Positions 20,685-32,109 are shown, counted from the first letter of the stretch. The stretch: DNA of 64,000 nucleotides from Desulfuromonadales bacterium (GCA_019429255.1 JAHYIY010000004.1:62001-126000), one strand, 5' to 3'. Notes: generated by a model from the letters alone, not told the origin. Numbers and translations are program-made.

Positions 20685-21173
20685 TCAGAGAATATCCTGT
20701 TTCAGGCGCATAAACTCCTCCTTGGTGATCAGCCCCTGTTCGAACATCCGGTTGAGTTCGGTCAGTTCAGCAATCTGGTGAGATGAAGGGGAGGGGAGTT
20801 GCTTGATATCACCGTTGGGGCTGACATCGATCATACGTGGTTGCTGATGGTGATTGTCCTGGTGGCCGACGCGCAGGGTCGCCATCCCCCCCAGCAGGCT
20901 GATTTCGACACTGCGGTTTTGAAAGTTCGGGTCGTTCAGGATGTCGCGCAAGCGGCGTTTGCCGGCCTTGGCGCGGCGGTAAAAAAAATAACAGGATGCA
21001 CCGATCAGCAGCAGTCCGACCGCCAGAAGCCACCAGCGCAGATCGTAGATTCCTTTAAATAAAATAACGGAACTGATCAGGCCAACGATCAGTACAACAT
21101 GAAATAGTAGAATCAGGGCGATGACCACCACACTACTGAACATCGACCGGTTCGGTTCCTCTTTGCTCTGCAT
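20685..21173 (-). CDS. SHOCT-domain membrane protein
   Basis: Two TM segments; C-terminal IAELTELNRMFEQGLITKEEFMRLKQDIL. Confidence 0.75.
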   Translation of the reverse strand: MQSKEEPNRSMFSSVVVIALILLFHVVLIVGLISSVILFKGIYDLRWWLLAVGLLLIGASCYFFYRRAKAGKRRLRDILNDPNFQNRSVEISLLGGMATLRVGHQDNHHQQPRMIDVSPNGDIKQLPSPSSHQIAELTELNRMFEQGLITKEEFMRLKQDIL

Positions 21174-21333
21174 GTTGAAAGCCTAACAATAATCCCTGAC
21201 GAGCTAGATGATCAATCTAACGCTGCGTAAGAAGTGGATTGTGTGCTATGATCAGGTTTCACCGTGGCGCTGCTTGTCGGTGTGCCGACGCTGAATTTTC
21301 ATCCTAACCTTTCCTTGATGATGGGGGCAAGAT

Positions 21334-21771
21334 ATGGCAATTGCCTTTCCGCTGCAAATTTTTTTTGACGGCTCCTGCCGCGTCTGTAGTGCTGAAATGG
21401 AAAGCTACCGGCGCAAAAACCCCAACAATCGTCTTGAATTTATCGATATCAGTGACGATCTTTTCCGCTCAGACACCTATGGTAAGTCGCTGGGTGACTT
21501 TATGGCTGAACTGCATGTGCGCGATGCCAACGGCAACTTTACCACCGGCATCGACGCTTTTATTGCCATCTGGCAGTCTTTCCCCAGTGGTTCTGTCTGG
21601 CGACTGGCCGCGGCGACTTTCGGTTTGCCCGGAATTCATACCTTAAGTCGTGGTGGTTATCGGGTTTTTGCGCGCTATCGGCACCTGTTGCCGCGGCGCC
21701 GGCAGGACTGTGAAACCGACACCTGTTTGCTCAACCATGAGAAAACTAAACGCGCCAAAGAGGCGGATTAA
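21334..21771 (+). CDS. DUF393/DCC family thiol-disulfide oxidoreductase-like protein
   Basis: IFFDGSCRVCSAEM motif. Confidence 0.85.
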   Translation: MAIAFPLQIFFDGSCRVCSAEMESYRRKNPNNRLEFIDISDDLFRSDTYGKSLGDFMAELHVRDANGNFTTGIDAFIAIWQSFPSGSVWRLAAATFGLPGIHTLSRGGYRVFARYRHLLPRRRQDCETDTCLLNHEKTKRAKEAD

Positions 21772-22520
21772 TGCCGGTGCTGCCGGTGCTGGGTATCGAC
21801 ATTGGTGGCAGTGGCATCAGGGCGGCACTTGTTGATGCCGATGAAGGCGCTGTTCTGACTGCACCCCTGGAGGTCGCAACGCCATACCCGGCAAGTCCAC
21901 AGGCGGTCGCTGACGAAGTGGCAAAAATCGTGTCAACGCTGGAATGGCAGGGGCCTGTCGGCATCGGTTTTCCAGCGGTGATCCGTGCCGGGGTGGTCGC
22001 TACCGCCGCCAATATTGATACCAGCTGGATCGGTGTTGATGCGACGGAACTATTTGGCCGCGCCATCGCCGGCACGTGTGTGGTGCTGAACGATGCTGAC
22101 GCCGCCGGCCTGGCGGAAATGCGTTTCGGCGCCGGAGCGGGTCATGATGAAACGGTACTGGTTTTGACTCTGGGTACGGGTATTGGTTCGGCCCTTTTTT
22201 ATCGTCAGCAGTTGTTTCCTAATCTTGAGTTGGGGTCTTTGCCGTTAAGAGGCGGTTCAGCCGAGGAGTACGCAGCGGCATCGGTACGGACGCAGGAAAA
22301 TCTCAGCTGGCAGGAGTGGGGCGGTCGCCTGAATCAGTTTTTCGGCCAGATTGAACGTTTGTTGTCACCGGATCTGATCATCATCGGTGGCGGCGTCAGT
22401 CAGCGCAGTGATCAGTTTTTTCCCTACCTGCGGACCCGGGCCCAGCTGGCGCCAGCGCGGTTGCTGAATCAGGCCGGGATTGTCGGTGCAGCCTGTCAAG
22501 CGGGAAAACTTGACCTTTGA
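21771..22520 (+). CDS. ppgK: ROK family kinase, polyphosphate glucokinase-like
   Basis: LGIDIGGSGIRAALVD, LNDADAAGLAEMRFGAG, LTLGTGIGSALF. Confidence 0.78.
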   Translation: MPVLPVLGIDIGGSGIRAALVDADEGAVLTAPLEVATPYPASPQAVADEVAKIVSTLEWQGPVGIGFPAVIRAGVVATAANIDTSWIGVDATELFGRAIAGTCVVLNDADAAGLAEMRFGAGAGHDETVLVLTLGTGIGSALFYRQQLFPNLELGSLPLRGGSAEEYAAASVRTQENLSWQEWGGRLNQFFGQIERLLSPDLIIIGGGVSQRSDQFFPYLRTRAQLAPARLLNQAGIVGAACQAGKLDL

Positions 22521-22632
22521 GGTTTTCAATCGCTTTTAGCTATCGGTTCAACTAATATAAAACCCAATTCTGGTTTTTTCTTCTATTGATCGTGCTGGTC
22601 GGTTAGCGACTTGCAGATGTAAGGACCTATTT

Positions 22633-25600
22633 ATGCCGATTCGTATCGCCTGCCACCATGTGACCCGTTATCTCTTTGATCAGCCGACCCAGATTTACCC
22701 TCACGTTTTGCGTTTGCGGCCGGCTCCTCACTGTCGCACACCGATCCGTGCCTATTCTCTCAAGGTTCTGCCGGAAGGGCATTTTATTAACTGGCAACAG
22801 GATGCCTTCGGCAATTATCTCGCCCGCCTGGTATTTCCTGAACCGAGTAAGGAACTGTCGATTGAGGTTGAGGTGGTCGCTGATATGATCGCCTATAATC
22901 CCTTCGATTTCTTTATCGAAGAGTATGCGGAAAAATATCCGTTCGAGTACACCCGTCAGGAGCGGACGGAGTTGATTCCTTACCTGCAGAAGATCAGTGC
23001 CGGGCCGCGGTTGTCGCGCTGGCTGGAAACAATCGATCGAAAACCGACAATCACCGTCGATTTCCTGGTTGAAGTTAACCGTCGCCTCAATCAGGACATT
23101 GCCTACTCGGTACGCATGGAGCCGGGAGTCCAGACCTGTGAAACCACCCTGCGCCTGGCCCTTGGGTCCTGTCGTGACACCGCCTGGCTACTGGTGCAGA
23201 TTTTACGTCATCTGGGGCTGGCAGCGCGTTTTGTCAGTGGTTACCTGGTGCAATTAAGCGCTGATGAAAAATCTCTTGATGGACCTTCAGGACCGGAAGC
23301 TGATTTTACCGATCTTCATGCCTGGACCGAGGTTTATATCCCTGGTGCCGGTTGGGTCGGTCTTGATCCCACCTCCGGGTTGCTGGCCGGCGAGGGACAT
23401 ATCCCCCTGGCCTGCACCCCCCATCCGGCAAGTGCGGCGCCCCTGAGCGGCGCCACTGGCCCTTGTGAAGTCACTTTTGAATACAGCAATACCGTCCAGC
23501 GCCTGCATGAAGATCCGCGCGTGACCAAACCCTACAGTGACGATCAATGGCAATTGATTAACGCCCTGGGAGCAAAAGTAGAAGAAGATCTGGCGGCCGG
23601 CGATGTGCGTTTGACCATGGGCGGTGAGCCGACCTTTGTCTCCATCGATGATATGGAAAGCGACCAATGGAACACCCATGCCGATGGCGAACACAAGCGC
23701 AAGCTCGCCCACGACCTGGTGCTGCGCCTGCGTGACGCTTTTACCAGCGGTGGTCTGTTGCATTATGGCCAGGGCAAATGGTACCCCGGCGAGCCGTTGC
23801 CGCGCTGGGCGTATAACTGCTTCTGGCGCAAGGACAAACAGCCGATCTGGAACAACCCTGATTTGCTTGCCGATATCCGCAAACCGGGGACAGCGCCCCA
23901 TGATGCGGTTCAGCGCTTCGCCGTGCGGGTTGCCGAGCGTATGGGTATCAAGGACCATTATCTTGTCCCCGGTTACGAAGATCCCCTCTACTGGCTCTGG
24001 AAAGAAGGCACAACGCCGATTAATCTCGACCCGGAAGTGGCCAATTTAAAAGACAGCATGGAGCGTCGCGCCCTGGCAAAGGTGTTGACCCACGGGCTTG
24101 ATCAGCCGGTCGGCTACGCCTTGCCGCTACGTTGGGAACCCCTTGAGGAACGCTGGATCAGTGCTGACTGGGATTTTCGCCGCGAGCAGATGTACCTGAT
24201 TCCCGGCGATTCGGCGATGGGTATGCGTCTGCCGCTGGATTCCCTGCCCTGGGTCGCGCCGGAAAAACGCCAGCCGTTCATGGAGCAAAGCCAGTTTGCG
24301 TCATTGCCGCCATTGGGACATTTCCCTCAGTCGTCCTGGCCGCAGGAGGCTCCCGGACAGGTTGTGGAAAGCGAAGAGCAGCTCAAGCTCGAAGAAATTC
24401 CCCATACCGCCATCTGTTTTGAAGTACGCGATGGTCGCCTGTATCTGTTTATGCCACCCCTGTCGGCTCTTGAGCAGTATCTTGATCTGATTGCCGTTAT
24501 TGAAGCGACGGCGGCAGAACAGGAATTGCCGGTGGTGATCGAAGGCTACGAACCGCCGCGTGACTGGCGCATTGAACGGTTGAGTGTCACCCCCGACCCC
24601 GGCGTCATTGAGGTCAACATCCACCCCGCCAACAGCTGGCAGGAAATTGTTGAAAATACCACGCGCCTTTACGAAGAGGCACGTCAGTGTCGACTGGGGA
24701 CGGAAAAGTTCATGCTTGACGGTCGTCATACCGGCACCGGCGGCGGCAACCATATTACCCTGGGTGGGTCTACCCCGGCAGACAGTCCCATGTTGCGGCG
24801 GCCGGATCTGCTGCGCAGTCTGATCACCTACTGGCAGCATCATCCGGGACTGTCCTATCTATTCTCCGGTATGTTTATGGGGCCGACCAGTCAGGCCCCG
24901 CGTATTGATGAAGCCAGGGACGATTCCCTCTACGAGTTGGAAATCGCTTTCGCCCAGATGCCGGAAGGCGAGGTAGCTGCGCCCTGGTTGGTTGACCGCT
25001 TGCTGCGTAACCTGCTGATCGATGTTACCGGGAATACCCACCGCGCCGAATTCTGTATTGACAAACTCTATTCGCCCGATGGGCCGGCCGGTCGCCTCGG
25101 CCTCCTCGAATTGCGCGCCTTTGAGATGCCGCCCCACGCGCGCATGAGCCTGGTGCAGAATCTCTTGCTGCGCACCCTGGTCGCCTGGTTCTGGCGCGAA
25201 CCCTATGCCCATAAACTGGTGCGCTGGGGCACCTCGTTGCACGATCGCTTTTTACTGCCCTGGTTTGTTGCCCAGGACATCAAAGAGGTGATGGCCGATT
25301 TGAAGCGCGCCGGTTATCCGTTCCAGTTTGACTGGTTCGACCCTTTCTTTGAGTTCAGATTCCCCCGTTACGGCACGGTGCAGATCGATCATATCGAGAT
25401 GGAACTGCGCTTCGCCATCGAACCCTGGCATGTGCTGGGTGAAGAAGTTACCAGTCAGGGAACATCGCGCTATGTTGATTCATCGGTCGAGCGACTTCAG
25501 TTGCACGTCACCGGGCTGACCGAAGAGCGCTATGTCGTGGTCTGTAACGGCAAGCGTTTGCCGTTGCGCAGCACCGGGCGCCGCGATGAATTTGTTGCCG

Positions 25601-25974
25601 GGGTAAGGTATCGCGCCTGGCAGCCACCTTCGGCGCTGCATCCGACGATCAAGCCCCATGCGCCGCTGGTATTTGATATTATCGATACCTGGAACGGCTG
25701 CTCCATCGGCGGTTGCTCCTATCATGTTTCCCACCCTGGTGGGCGCAGCTATGATGTCTTCCCCTTGAATCCCCTGATTGCCGAATCACGGCGTCGTTCC
25801 ATGTTTACTGTCACCGAGCATACACCGGGACGACTGGCGCCCCACGCCGATTTCGGCAGCCTCGGACGCTTCTTCCCGAGCGGTTCGGTGCCGGGGCCAA
25901 TGGCACCGCCGCCGATTAACATTGATGATGAATTTCCCTTGACTCTTGATCTGCGCCGTCACACTCAAGGTTGA
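22633..25974 (+). CDS. Transglutaminase-like + DUF2126 large protein
   Basis: GSCRDTAWL...DLHAWTEVYIPGAGWVGLDPTSG triad; DUF2126-type motif GTGGGNHITLGG. Confidence 0.9.
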   Translation: MPIRIACHHVTRYLFDQPTQIYPHVLRLRPAPHCRTPIRAYSLKVLPEGHFINWQQDAFGNYLARLVFPEPSKELSIEVEVVADMIAYNPFDFFIEEYAEKYPFEYTRQERTELIPYLQKISAGPRLSRWLETIDRKPTITVDFLVEVNRRLNQDIAYSVRMEPGVQTCETTLRLALGSCRDTAWLLVQILRHLGLAARFVSGYLVQLSADEKSLDGPSGPEADFTDLHAWTEVYIPGAGWVGLDPTSGLLAGEGHIPLACTPHPASAAPLSGATGPCEVTFEYSNTVQRLHEDPRVTKPYSDDQWQLINALGAKVEEDLAAGDVRLTMGGEPTFVSIDDMESDQWNTHADGEHKRKLAHDLVLRLRDAFTSGGLLHYGQGKWYPGEPLPRWAYNCFWRKDKQPIWNNPDLLADIRKPGTAPHDAVQRFAVRVAERMGIKDHYLVPGYEDPLYWLWKEGTTPINLDPEVANLKDSMERRALAKVLTHGLDQPVGYALPLRWEPLEERWISADWDFRREQMYLIPGDSAMGMRLPLDSLPWVAPEKRQPFMEQSQFASLPPLGHFPQSSWPQEAPGQVVESEEQLKLEEIPHTAICFEVRDGRLYLFMPPLSALEQYLDLIAVIEATAAEQELPVVIEGYEPPRDWRIERLSVTPDPGVIEVNIHPANSWQEIVENTTRLYEEARQCRLGTEKFMLDGRHTGTGGGNHITLGGSTPADSPMLRRPDLLRSLITYWQHHPGLSYLFSGMFMGPTSQAPRIDEARDDSLYELEIAFAQMPEGEVAAPWLVDRLLRNLLIDVTGNTHRAEFCIDKLYSPDGPAGRLGLLELRAFEMPPHARMSLVQNLLLRTLVAWFWREPYAHKLVRWGTSLHDRFLLPWFVAQDIKEVMADLKRAGYPFQFDWFDPFFEFRFPRYGTVQIDHIEMELRFAIEPWHVLGEEVTSQGTSRYVDSSVERLQLHVTGLTEERYVVVCNGKRLPLRSTGRRDEFVAGVRYRAWQPPSALHPTIKPHAPLVFDIIDTWNGCSIGGCSYHVSHPGGRSYDVFPLNPLIAESRRRSMFTVTEHTPGRLAPHADFGSLGRFFPSGSVPGPMAPPPINIDDEFPLTLDLRRHTQG

Positions 25975-25987
25975 TGATAAACACGAT

Positions 25988-26045
25988 GTAGTTATTCAGT
26001 TATAGCCCTCGGCGCAGGATCCCCGATTCGGAGCTGAATAGCTAC
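25988..26045. repeat. MITE-like palindromic element, internally deleted copy
   Basis: GTAGTTATTCAG...GGATCCCCGA...CTGAATAGCTAC; 11/12 bp terminal inverted repeat. Confidence 0.7.
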
Positions 26046-26096
26046 AAGAATAGATACAACACAATAAAACAATACATATGTGGTGAGAATTAAATC

Positions 26097-28652
26097 TTGA
26101 TAAGCGAACCGGAAACATCCATTTCAACAGCAACAGATGCCGATATCTATCGTGCTATTGTCAAAGCAGCGGGGACAGGGGGGTACCCCGAACATTGGCA
26201 GCGTTTACAGCAGAACCTCGAGAAAATGGGGCCACGTGTGCACACTCGTTTTCGCGAAGCCCAACGGCTGTTACGGGAAAACGGCGCTATTCACAATGTT
26301 TTTGAGCAGGGCAACAATACGCGCGCCTGGCAGTTTGACCCGCTGCCGTTGATTTTCAGTGTCGCCGAGTGGGCCCATCTCGATCAGGCGCTGATCCAGC
26401 GTGCCCAGCTGTTTAACCTGATTCTTCAGGATATTTACGGGCCGCGCAAGCTGATCGAAAACCGCCTGCTGCCACCGGAGCTGGTATTCCCCCACAGTGG
26501 TTTTCTCTACCCCTGTGCGGACCGCAGTTTTGTGCAACCACAGCAACTTAATCTGTATTCCGCAACCGTTGCTAAAGGTACCGACGGCAATTTCTGGGTC
26601 GTCGATGATCATGTCAGGCCACCCTTCGGTGCCGGTTACGCCATGGAAACCAGAGTGATCATGACGCGGAGTTTTCCGCAGTTGTTTGAGGGCTTAAGGG
26701 TGCATAGTCTGGCGCAGTTTTTTCGTGCTGTACGCCAGTGTTTTAATCAGTTGGCACGACACAATCAGGAGGACCCGCGGATTGTCGTGTTGACCACAGG
26801 ACCAGTCGACCCCGATTATTTTGAGCATGCCTACCTTGCTTCTTATCTCGGCTATCCGCTGGTGCAGGGTGGTGATCTGGTGGTTCGCGACAGCTGTGTC
26901 TGGCTGAAATCGGTCGATGGTCTGCGTCAGGTTGATGTGATTTTTTCGCGTCTGGCTGATGACGACTGCGACCCCCTGGAGCTGCGCAGTCATACCGGCG
27001 GTGGCGTCCCTGGCTTGCTGCAGGCAGTGCGGCGCGGAAATGTGGCGATGATTAATCCGATTGGTAGCAGTGTGCTGGCCAATCCGGCCCTGATGGCTTT
27101 TCTGCCGGGGATCTGCCGTTATTTTCTTGGCACCGACCTGAATATGCCGTCGATTGCCACCTGGTGGTGCGGTCAACCGCGCGAGTGCAAATATGTGCTG
27201 GAGAATCTGGATCGTTTGATTATCAAGCCGATTCAGCCCTTGTCTAATCTGCCGCAGACAACTCCGGGACAGATGACGAGTGCAGAGCGGCAGCGCTGGG
27301 GTGAACTGATTAGCGCTAACCCGCGCCTCTTTGTTGGTCAGGAGCAGGTAGATTACGTTGCTTTCCCGGCTTATGAGAAAAAGACATTGACGACCCGACA
27401 GAGTCTGGTCAGCTTATATCTTACAGCGCACAACGATAGTTACCTGGTGATGCAGGGAGGGTTGAGTCGGGTTGCCGCTGCCGGCGATAATCTGCTCGTT
27501 TCCGGACAGCGGGCCGGCAGTATCAAGGATACCTGGGTGTTGACGCTGGAGCCTCATCAGCAGGTCAATCTGTGGCTGCGGTCAGCCGCTGATGTAGCTC
27601 TTGCGCCGCGTTTTGTTTCACTACCGAGCCGTGCTGCAGAGAATCTGTTCTGGGCCGGGCGCTACGCTGAGCGCACCGAGCAGACGGCGCGCCTGCTGCG
27701 CTCTGTTCTGGTCAAGCTGCGCGAGGTCAAGGAATTCAATGACCCGGATGACCACCTCAGCCTCAACCACTTGCTCCAGGCGTTGACCCATGTCACCCTG
27801 ACCTATCCCGGCTTTGTCGGCAAAGACGCGCAGCAGAAACTGGACGATCCGCGCGCGGAGTTGCTGTCGCTGATTCGCGATATTGATCGCCCTGGAAGTT
27901 TGCGCTCGTCGTTGCGCAGCCTCGGGCGTTCGGCTGCAGCTGTGCGCGATCTGCTTCCCGAAGATGCGTGGCGCATGGTGGATCAGATGCAATCATGGAA
28001 TCCACGCGTCGGCAGGGCGTTGATCGGCAGCGGCCGCATGTACGATAGCGTTCAGCAGCTGGTGTTACAGCTGTCTGCCTTCAGTGGGCTGGCTTATGAA
28101 AACATGGCGCGGGAAACGGCCTGGCTGCTCCTTAATATCGGTCGCCGTCTCGAGCGGGCCCTCAATCTGATTGATCTGCTCAATGAGACCCTGGTGCCCT
28201 GTTACGATAGTGCGACTGAGGCACGGATTATGGAAACGGTGCTGGCAAGTTGCAACAGTCTGGTGGTCTTCCGCCGGCGTTATCGTTCTTTTATGCAGTT
28301 ATCACCAATTCTCGAACTCTTGTTGCTGGATGAAAACTACCCGAGAGCCCTGGCCTGTCAGATGCGCCAGTTGAAAAAACATATCAGTGAATTACCCCAA
28401 GAAGCTAATGTGCCGACAGTGGGTCAGGACGAAGCGATTATCTCCACTGCCATGGAACAATTGCTGGCGACGGATCATAAAGCCCTGATCCGACAGATTT
28501 CTGATACTGGAACCTATCCGCTGCTGGAAGCGCTGCTGGCGGATCAGAAGCTGCGTCTGCAGCAGCTTTCGGACAGTCTGACCCAGCTTTATTTCAGTCC
28601 GACCCTGGCATTACAGCAGTTCGGTTCGCCGCTGCGGGAAATGGCCCTATGA
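26097..28652 (+). CDS. Circularly permuted ATP-grasp domain fused to alpha-E domain
   Basis: GGDLVVRDSCVWLKSVDGLRQVDVIFSR...[15 protein letters not shown] followed by LPSRAAENLFWAGRYAERTEQTARLLR; TTG start. Confidence 0.88.
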   Translation: MISEPETSISTATDADIYRAIVKAAGTGGYPEHWQRLQQNLEKMGPRVHTRFREAQRLLRENGAIHNVFEQGNNTRAWQFDPLPLIFSVAEWAHLDQALIQRAQLFNLILQDIYGPRKLIENRLLPPELVFPHSGFLYPCADRSFVQPQQLNLYSATVAKGTDGNFWVVDDHVRPPFGAGYAMETRVIMTRSFPQLFEGLRVHSLAQFFRAVRQCFNQLARHNQEDPRIVVLTTGPVDPDYFEHAYLASYLGYPLVQGGDLVVRDSCVWLKSVDGLRQVDVIFSRLADDDCDPLELRSHTGGGVPGLLQAVRRGNVAMINPIGSSVLANPALMAFLPGICRYFLGTDLNMPSIATWWCGQPRECKYVLENLDRLIIKPIQPLSNLPQTTPGQMTSAERQRWGELISANPRLFVGQEQVDYVAFPAYEKKTLTTRQSLVSLYLTAHNDSYLVMQGGLSRVAAAGDNLLVSGQRAGSIKDTWVLTLEPHQQVNLWLRSAADVALAPRFVSLPSRAAENLFWAGRYAERTEQTARLLRSVLVKLREVKEFNDPDDHLSLNHLLQALTHVTLTYPGFVGKDAQQKLDDPRAELLSLIRDIDRPGSLRSSLRSLGRSAAAVRDLLPEDAWRMVDQMQSWNPRVGRALIGSGRMYDSVQQLVLQLSAFSGLAYENMARETAWLLLNIGRRLERALNLIDLLNETLVPCYDSATEARIMETVLASCNSLVVFRRRYRSFMQLSPILELLLLDENYPRALACQMRQLKKHISELPQEANVPTVGQDEAIISTAMEQLLATDHKALIRQISDTGTYPLLEALLADQKLRLQQLSDSLTQLYFSPTLALQQFGSPLREMAL

Positions 28653-29566
28653 AATACCGCATTCGCCATGTGACGCGTTATAACTACAGCGAAGCGGTGA
28701 ATCTGTGCCGCAACGAAACCTGCTTGCTGGTGCGCGAGACCGAGCATCAACGCTGTCATAACAGCGTGCTGCAAATCAGCCCCGAGGCGACAGACATTCA
28801 TGAGCGTAGCGACTTTTTCGGCAATCGCAGGACCCATTTTGCCATACAACAGCCTCATGACACTCTGACGGTGACGGCAGTTAGTGATGTGGAGGTTTTC
28901 CCGCGGGCGTACCTGCAGAAGCCGGAACAGTCGCACCCCTGGGAGGAGGTGGTCGAGATGTTACGTACCCAGCGCACCCCGGACATTGTCGCGGTGATGC
29001 CGTATCGTTATGCCTCACCGCTGGTGCCACTGTTGCCACCGCTGGCTGACTATGCCCGGCTGTCAATGACTCCCGGCCGTCCATTGCTGGCCGCCGCCAT
29101 CGATCTGATGCAGCGGATTTATCGTGACTTTTCCTATGATCCGGCATCCACGACGATTGCGACGCCGCTGGCGGAAGTTCTCGAAAAACGGCGCGGCGTG
29201 TGCCAGGATTTTGCCCATGTTGCCATCGGTTGCTTGCGCTCCCTGGGGTTGGCGGGGCGTTATGTCAGTGGCTATATCGAAACCTTGCCGCCGCCTGGCC
29301 GGGAGCGGCTTATCGGTGCGGATGCGTCCCATGCCTGGTTTGCTGTTTATCTGCCCGGCAATGGCTGGTTTGATTTTGATCCGACCAATAATCACCAACC
29401 CCTGGAACAGCACATTACGGTTGCCTGGGGGCGGGATTTTTCCGACGTGTCACCGTTAAAGGGGATCGCTCTGGGGGGCGGCAAGCATCAGGTGGTGGTT
29501 TCCGTCGATGTTGCCCGTCAGCCCACCCCCCCCCTGTTGTTACAGCAACAGCAGCAACAGAGCTAA
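28649..29566 (+). CDS. Transglutaminase-like cysteine protease family protein
   Basis: MKYRIRHVTRYNYSEAV; RGVCQDFAHVAIGCLRSLGLAGRYVSGY; DASHAWFAVYLPGNGWFDFDPTNN. Confidence 0.93.
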   Translation: MKYRIRHVTRYNYSEAVNLCRNETCLLVRETEHQRCHNSVLQISPEATDIHERSDFFGNRRTHFAIQQPHDTLTVTAVSDVEVFPRAYLQKPEQSHPWEEVVEMLRTQRTPDIVAVMPYRYASPLVPLLPPLADYARLSMTPGRPLLAAAIDLMQRIYRDFSYDPASTTIATPLAEVLEKRRGVCQDFAHVAIGCLRSLGLAGRYVSGYIETLPPPGRERLIGADASHAWFAVYLPGNGWFDFDPTNNHQPLEQHITVAWGRDFSDVSPLKGIALGGGKHQVVVSVDVARQPTPPLLLQQQQQQS

Positions 29567-29644
29567 GCGGCATTGCCGCGCTATCTGCAACAACTGATTG
29601 AGGTGTACCATGTGCTTCTTGTCCCGTAAGCAAAGGAGGGCTCA

Positions 29645-31165
29645 ATGAATTTTACTGGGTATGACACTGAAGGTTTTTATGATGAGCTGTTTGATGCTCA
29701 AGGAAAGCCGCGTCCGGGGGCCGATCTGTTGGTAGAGCGGATCAATTCGTTACCTGATTCTGAGTTGCAGCGCCGCCAGCAGGCTGCGGAAAAGGCGCTG
29801 CTGAATCTGGGAATCACCTTTAATGTTTACAGTGATGAAGATCAGACGGAAAAAATCTTTCCCTTTGATATTGTTCCGCGGATCATCCAGGCACAGGAAT
29901 GGCAACAGCTTGAAATCGGTCTGAAACAGCGGATTCGTGCCCTGAATCTGTTTATTGACGATGTTTACCACGACCAGAAGATTCTCAAGGATGGTGTCGT
30001 GCCAATGGATCTGGTGCTTTCGGCTGAGGGTTTTCGCAAACCCTGTGTTGGTCTGAATCCCCCCTGCGGCGTCTGGTGCCATGTCACCGGAACCGACCTG
30101 GTGCGCGGCGGCGACGGCGAATATTATGTCCTGGAAGACAACCTTCGCTGTCCCTCCGGCGTTTCTTATGTGCTGGAAAATCGTCAGATCATGAAGCGCA
30201 CCTTCCCGCTGGTGTTCGATGCCTGCAGTATCCAGCCGGTGACTGATTATCCGATTCGCCTGCTCGATATGCTGCAGGAAATGGCACCGTCCGGGGTGCG
30301 TTCACCGGTGTGTGTGGTCTGGACTCCGGGCATTTATAACTCTGCCTATTTCGAGCACAGTTTTCTGGCCCAGCAGATGGGCGTGCAACTGGTGGAAGGA
30401 AGCGATCTGGTTGTCCACCGCGGCGAAGTGATGATGCGTACCACCAAAGGACTGGAGCGGGTTGATGTGATCTACCGCCGCATCGACGATGACTTTATCG
30501 ACCCCAAGGTCTTCCGTGCCGATTCCATGCTCGGCGTACCGGGTCTGATGGAAGCCTACAGTAAGGGGCGGGTCGCTCTCGCCAATGCCCCGGGATCCGG
30601 GGTGGCCGATGATAAAGCGGTCTACGCCTATGTTCCCGAGATTATCAACTACTATCTGCAGGAAGATCCGCTGATTAACAACGTGCCAACCTACGCCTGC
30701 TGGCGCGAAGATGAGCGCAAATACGTTCTGGAAAATCTCGATAAGCTGGTGGTCAAGGCGGTCAACGAATCGGGCGGTTACGGTATGTTGATCGGACCCC
30801 ACGCCAGCGCCGCCGAGCGCGAAGAATTCCGTCGCCGCATTATCGCCAAACCGCGCATCTATATTGCCCAGCCAACCCTGGCGTTGTCGCGGGTGCCGGT
30901 GTTGATGGGAAATCACTTTGAGGGGCGGCATGTCGATCTGCGCCCTTATATCCTTTGTGGCAGGGATAATATTTACGTTATGCCGGGCGGGTTAACGCGG
31001 GTGGCATTGAAGAAAGGATCGCTGGTGGTCAATTCGTCGCAAGGTGGGGGAAGTAAGGATACCTGGGTTATCAATTCGACGGACGGGCCGTCACCCGAGT
31101 CCCCGTTACAGGAGCAGAGACAGGACCAGGAACAAAATCAGGATCAGGAGGATGCGCCATGCTGA
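29645..31165 (+). CDS. Circularly permuted ATP-grasp type 2 protein
   Basis: [36 protein letters not shown]...[12 protein letters not shown]. Confidence 0.93.
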   Translation: MNFTGYDTEGFYDELFDAQGKPRPGADLLVERINSLPDSELQRRQQAAEKALLNLGITFNVYSDEDQTEKIFPFDIVPRIIQAQEWQQLEIGLKQRIRALNLFIDDVYHDQKILKDGVVPMDLVLSAEGFRKPCVGLNPPCGVWCHVTGTDLVRGGDGEYYVLEDNLRCPSGVSYVLENRQIMKRTFPLVFDACSIQPVTDYPIRLLDMLQEMAPSGVRSPVCVVWTPGIYNSAYFEHSFLAQQMGVQLVEGSDLVVHRGEVMMRTTKGLERVDVIYRRIDDDFIDPKVFRADSMLGVPGLMEAYSKGRVALANAPGSGVADDKAVYAYVPEIINYYLQEDPLINNVPTYACWREDERKYVLENLDKLVVKAVNESGGYGMLIGPHASAAEREEFRRRIIAKPRIYIAQPTLALSRVPVLMGNHFEGRHVDLRPYILCGRDNIYVMPGGLTRVALKKGSLVVNSSQGGGSKDTWVINSTDGPSPESPLQEQRQDQEQNQDQEDAPC

Positions 31166-32109
31166 GTCGGGTTGCGAATTCCATCTACTGGCTGAACCGC
31201 TATATTGAGCGGGCTGAAAATGTCGCCCGGTTTATTTCCGCCAATTACAATATGACCCTCGATCTGCCCGAAGATGCCAGCGATCAATGGCAGCCGCTGA
31301 TCAATACCACCGGTGATCACGAATTGTTCAAAGAACTTTACGGCGAAACAACGCGTGATAACGCCATCCGTTTTTTGATTTTTGACCGGCGTAACACCAA
31401 TTCAATTTATTCCTGTGTGCGCGCCGCTCGGGAAAATGCCCGATCGATCCGCGAGTACATCAGTTCTGAAATGTGGGAGCAACTCAATACCTTCTACCTG
31501 ATGATCAATGCCGCCTCGGAAGAGACGGTGATGGATCTGCCCCATCAGTTTTCCACCGAGGTGATGAATGCCAGTCATGCTTTTATCGGTATTACCGATG
31601 CGACGATGAATCATGGCGAGGGCTGGCATTTCGGGCGCTTGGGGCGGATGCTGGAGCGTGCCGACAAAACTACCCGCCTGCTCGATGTGAAGTATTTCAT
31701 TCTGTTGCCGTCGGTTGATTATGTCGGCAGTCCGTACGACAATATCCTCTGGGGAGCCTTGTTGCGTTCCGCCAGTGCCTTTGAAATGTACCGCAAGCAA
31801 TATGGCCGTATCGCCCCGCGCAATATCGCACACTTTTTACTGCTTGACCGCAACTTCCCGCGCGCTGTCCATTATTCCCTGGCGACGGCAATGAAGTCCC
31901 TCAACGAAATCAGTGGCGGTCAGAGCGATTCCTATTCCAACAAAGCACAACAGGCTTTAGGACGGCTGTTGGCTGAATTTCAGTATACGTCGTTGGAAGA
32001 GATTTTTGATTTCGGTCTGCATGAATATCTCGACGTCACCCAGACCCGGATCAATCAGGTTGGCGAGGAGATCTACCAGGTGTTTTTCCGCGTAAAACTT
32101 GAAAATTAA
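31159..32109 (+). CDS. Alpha-E domain-containing protein
   Basis: [26 protein letters not shown]. Confidence 0.93.
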   Translation: MLSRVANSIYWLNRYIERAENVARFISANYNMTLDLPEDASDQWQPLINTTGDHELFKELYGETTRDNAIRFLIFDRRNTNSIYSCVRAARENARSIREYISSEMWEQLNTFYLMINAASEETVMDLPHQFSTEVMNASHAFIGITDATMNHGEGWHFGRLGRMLERADKTTRLLDVKYFILLPSVDYVGSPYDNILWGALLRSASAFEMYRKQYGRIAPRNIAHFLLLDRNFPRAVHYSLATAMKSLNEISGGQSDSYSNKAQQALGRLLAEFQYTSLEEIFDFGLHEYLDVTQTRINQVGEEIYQVFFRVKLEN

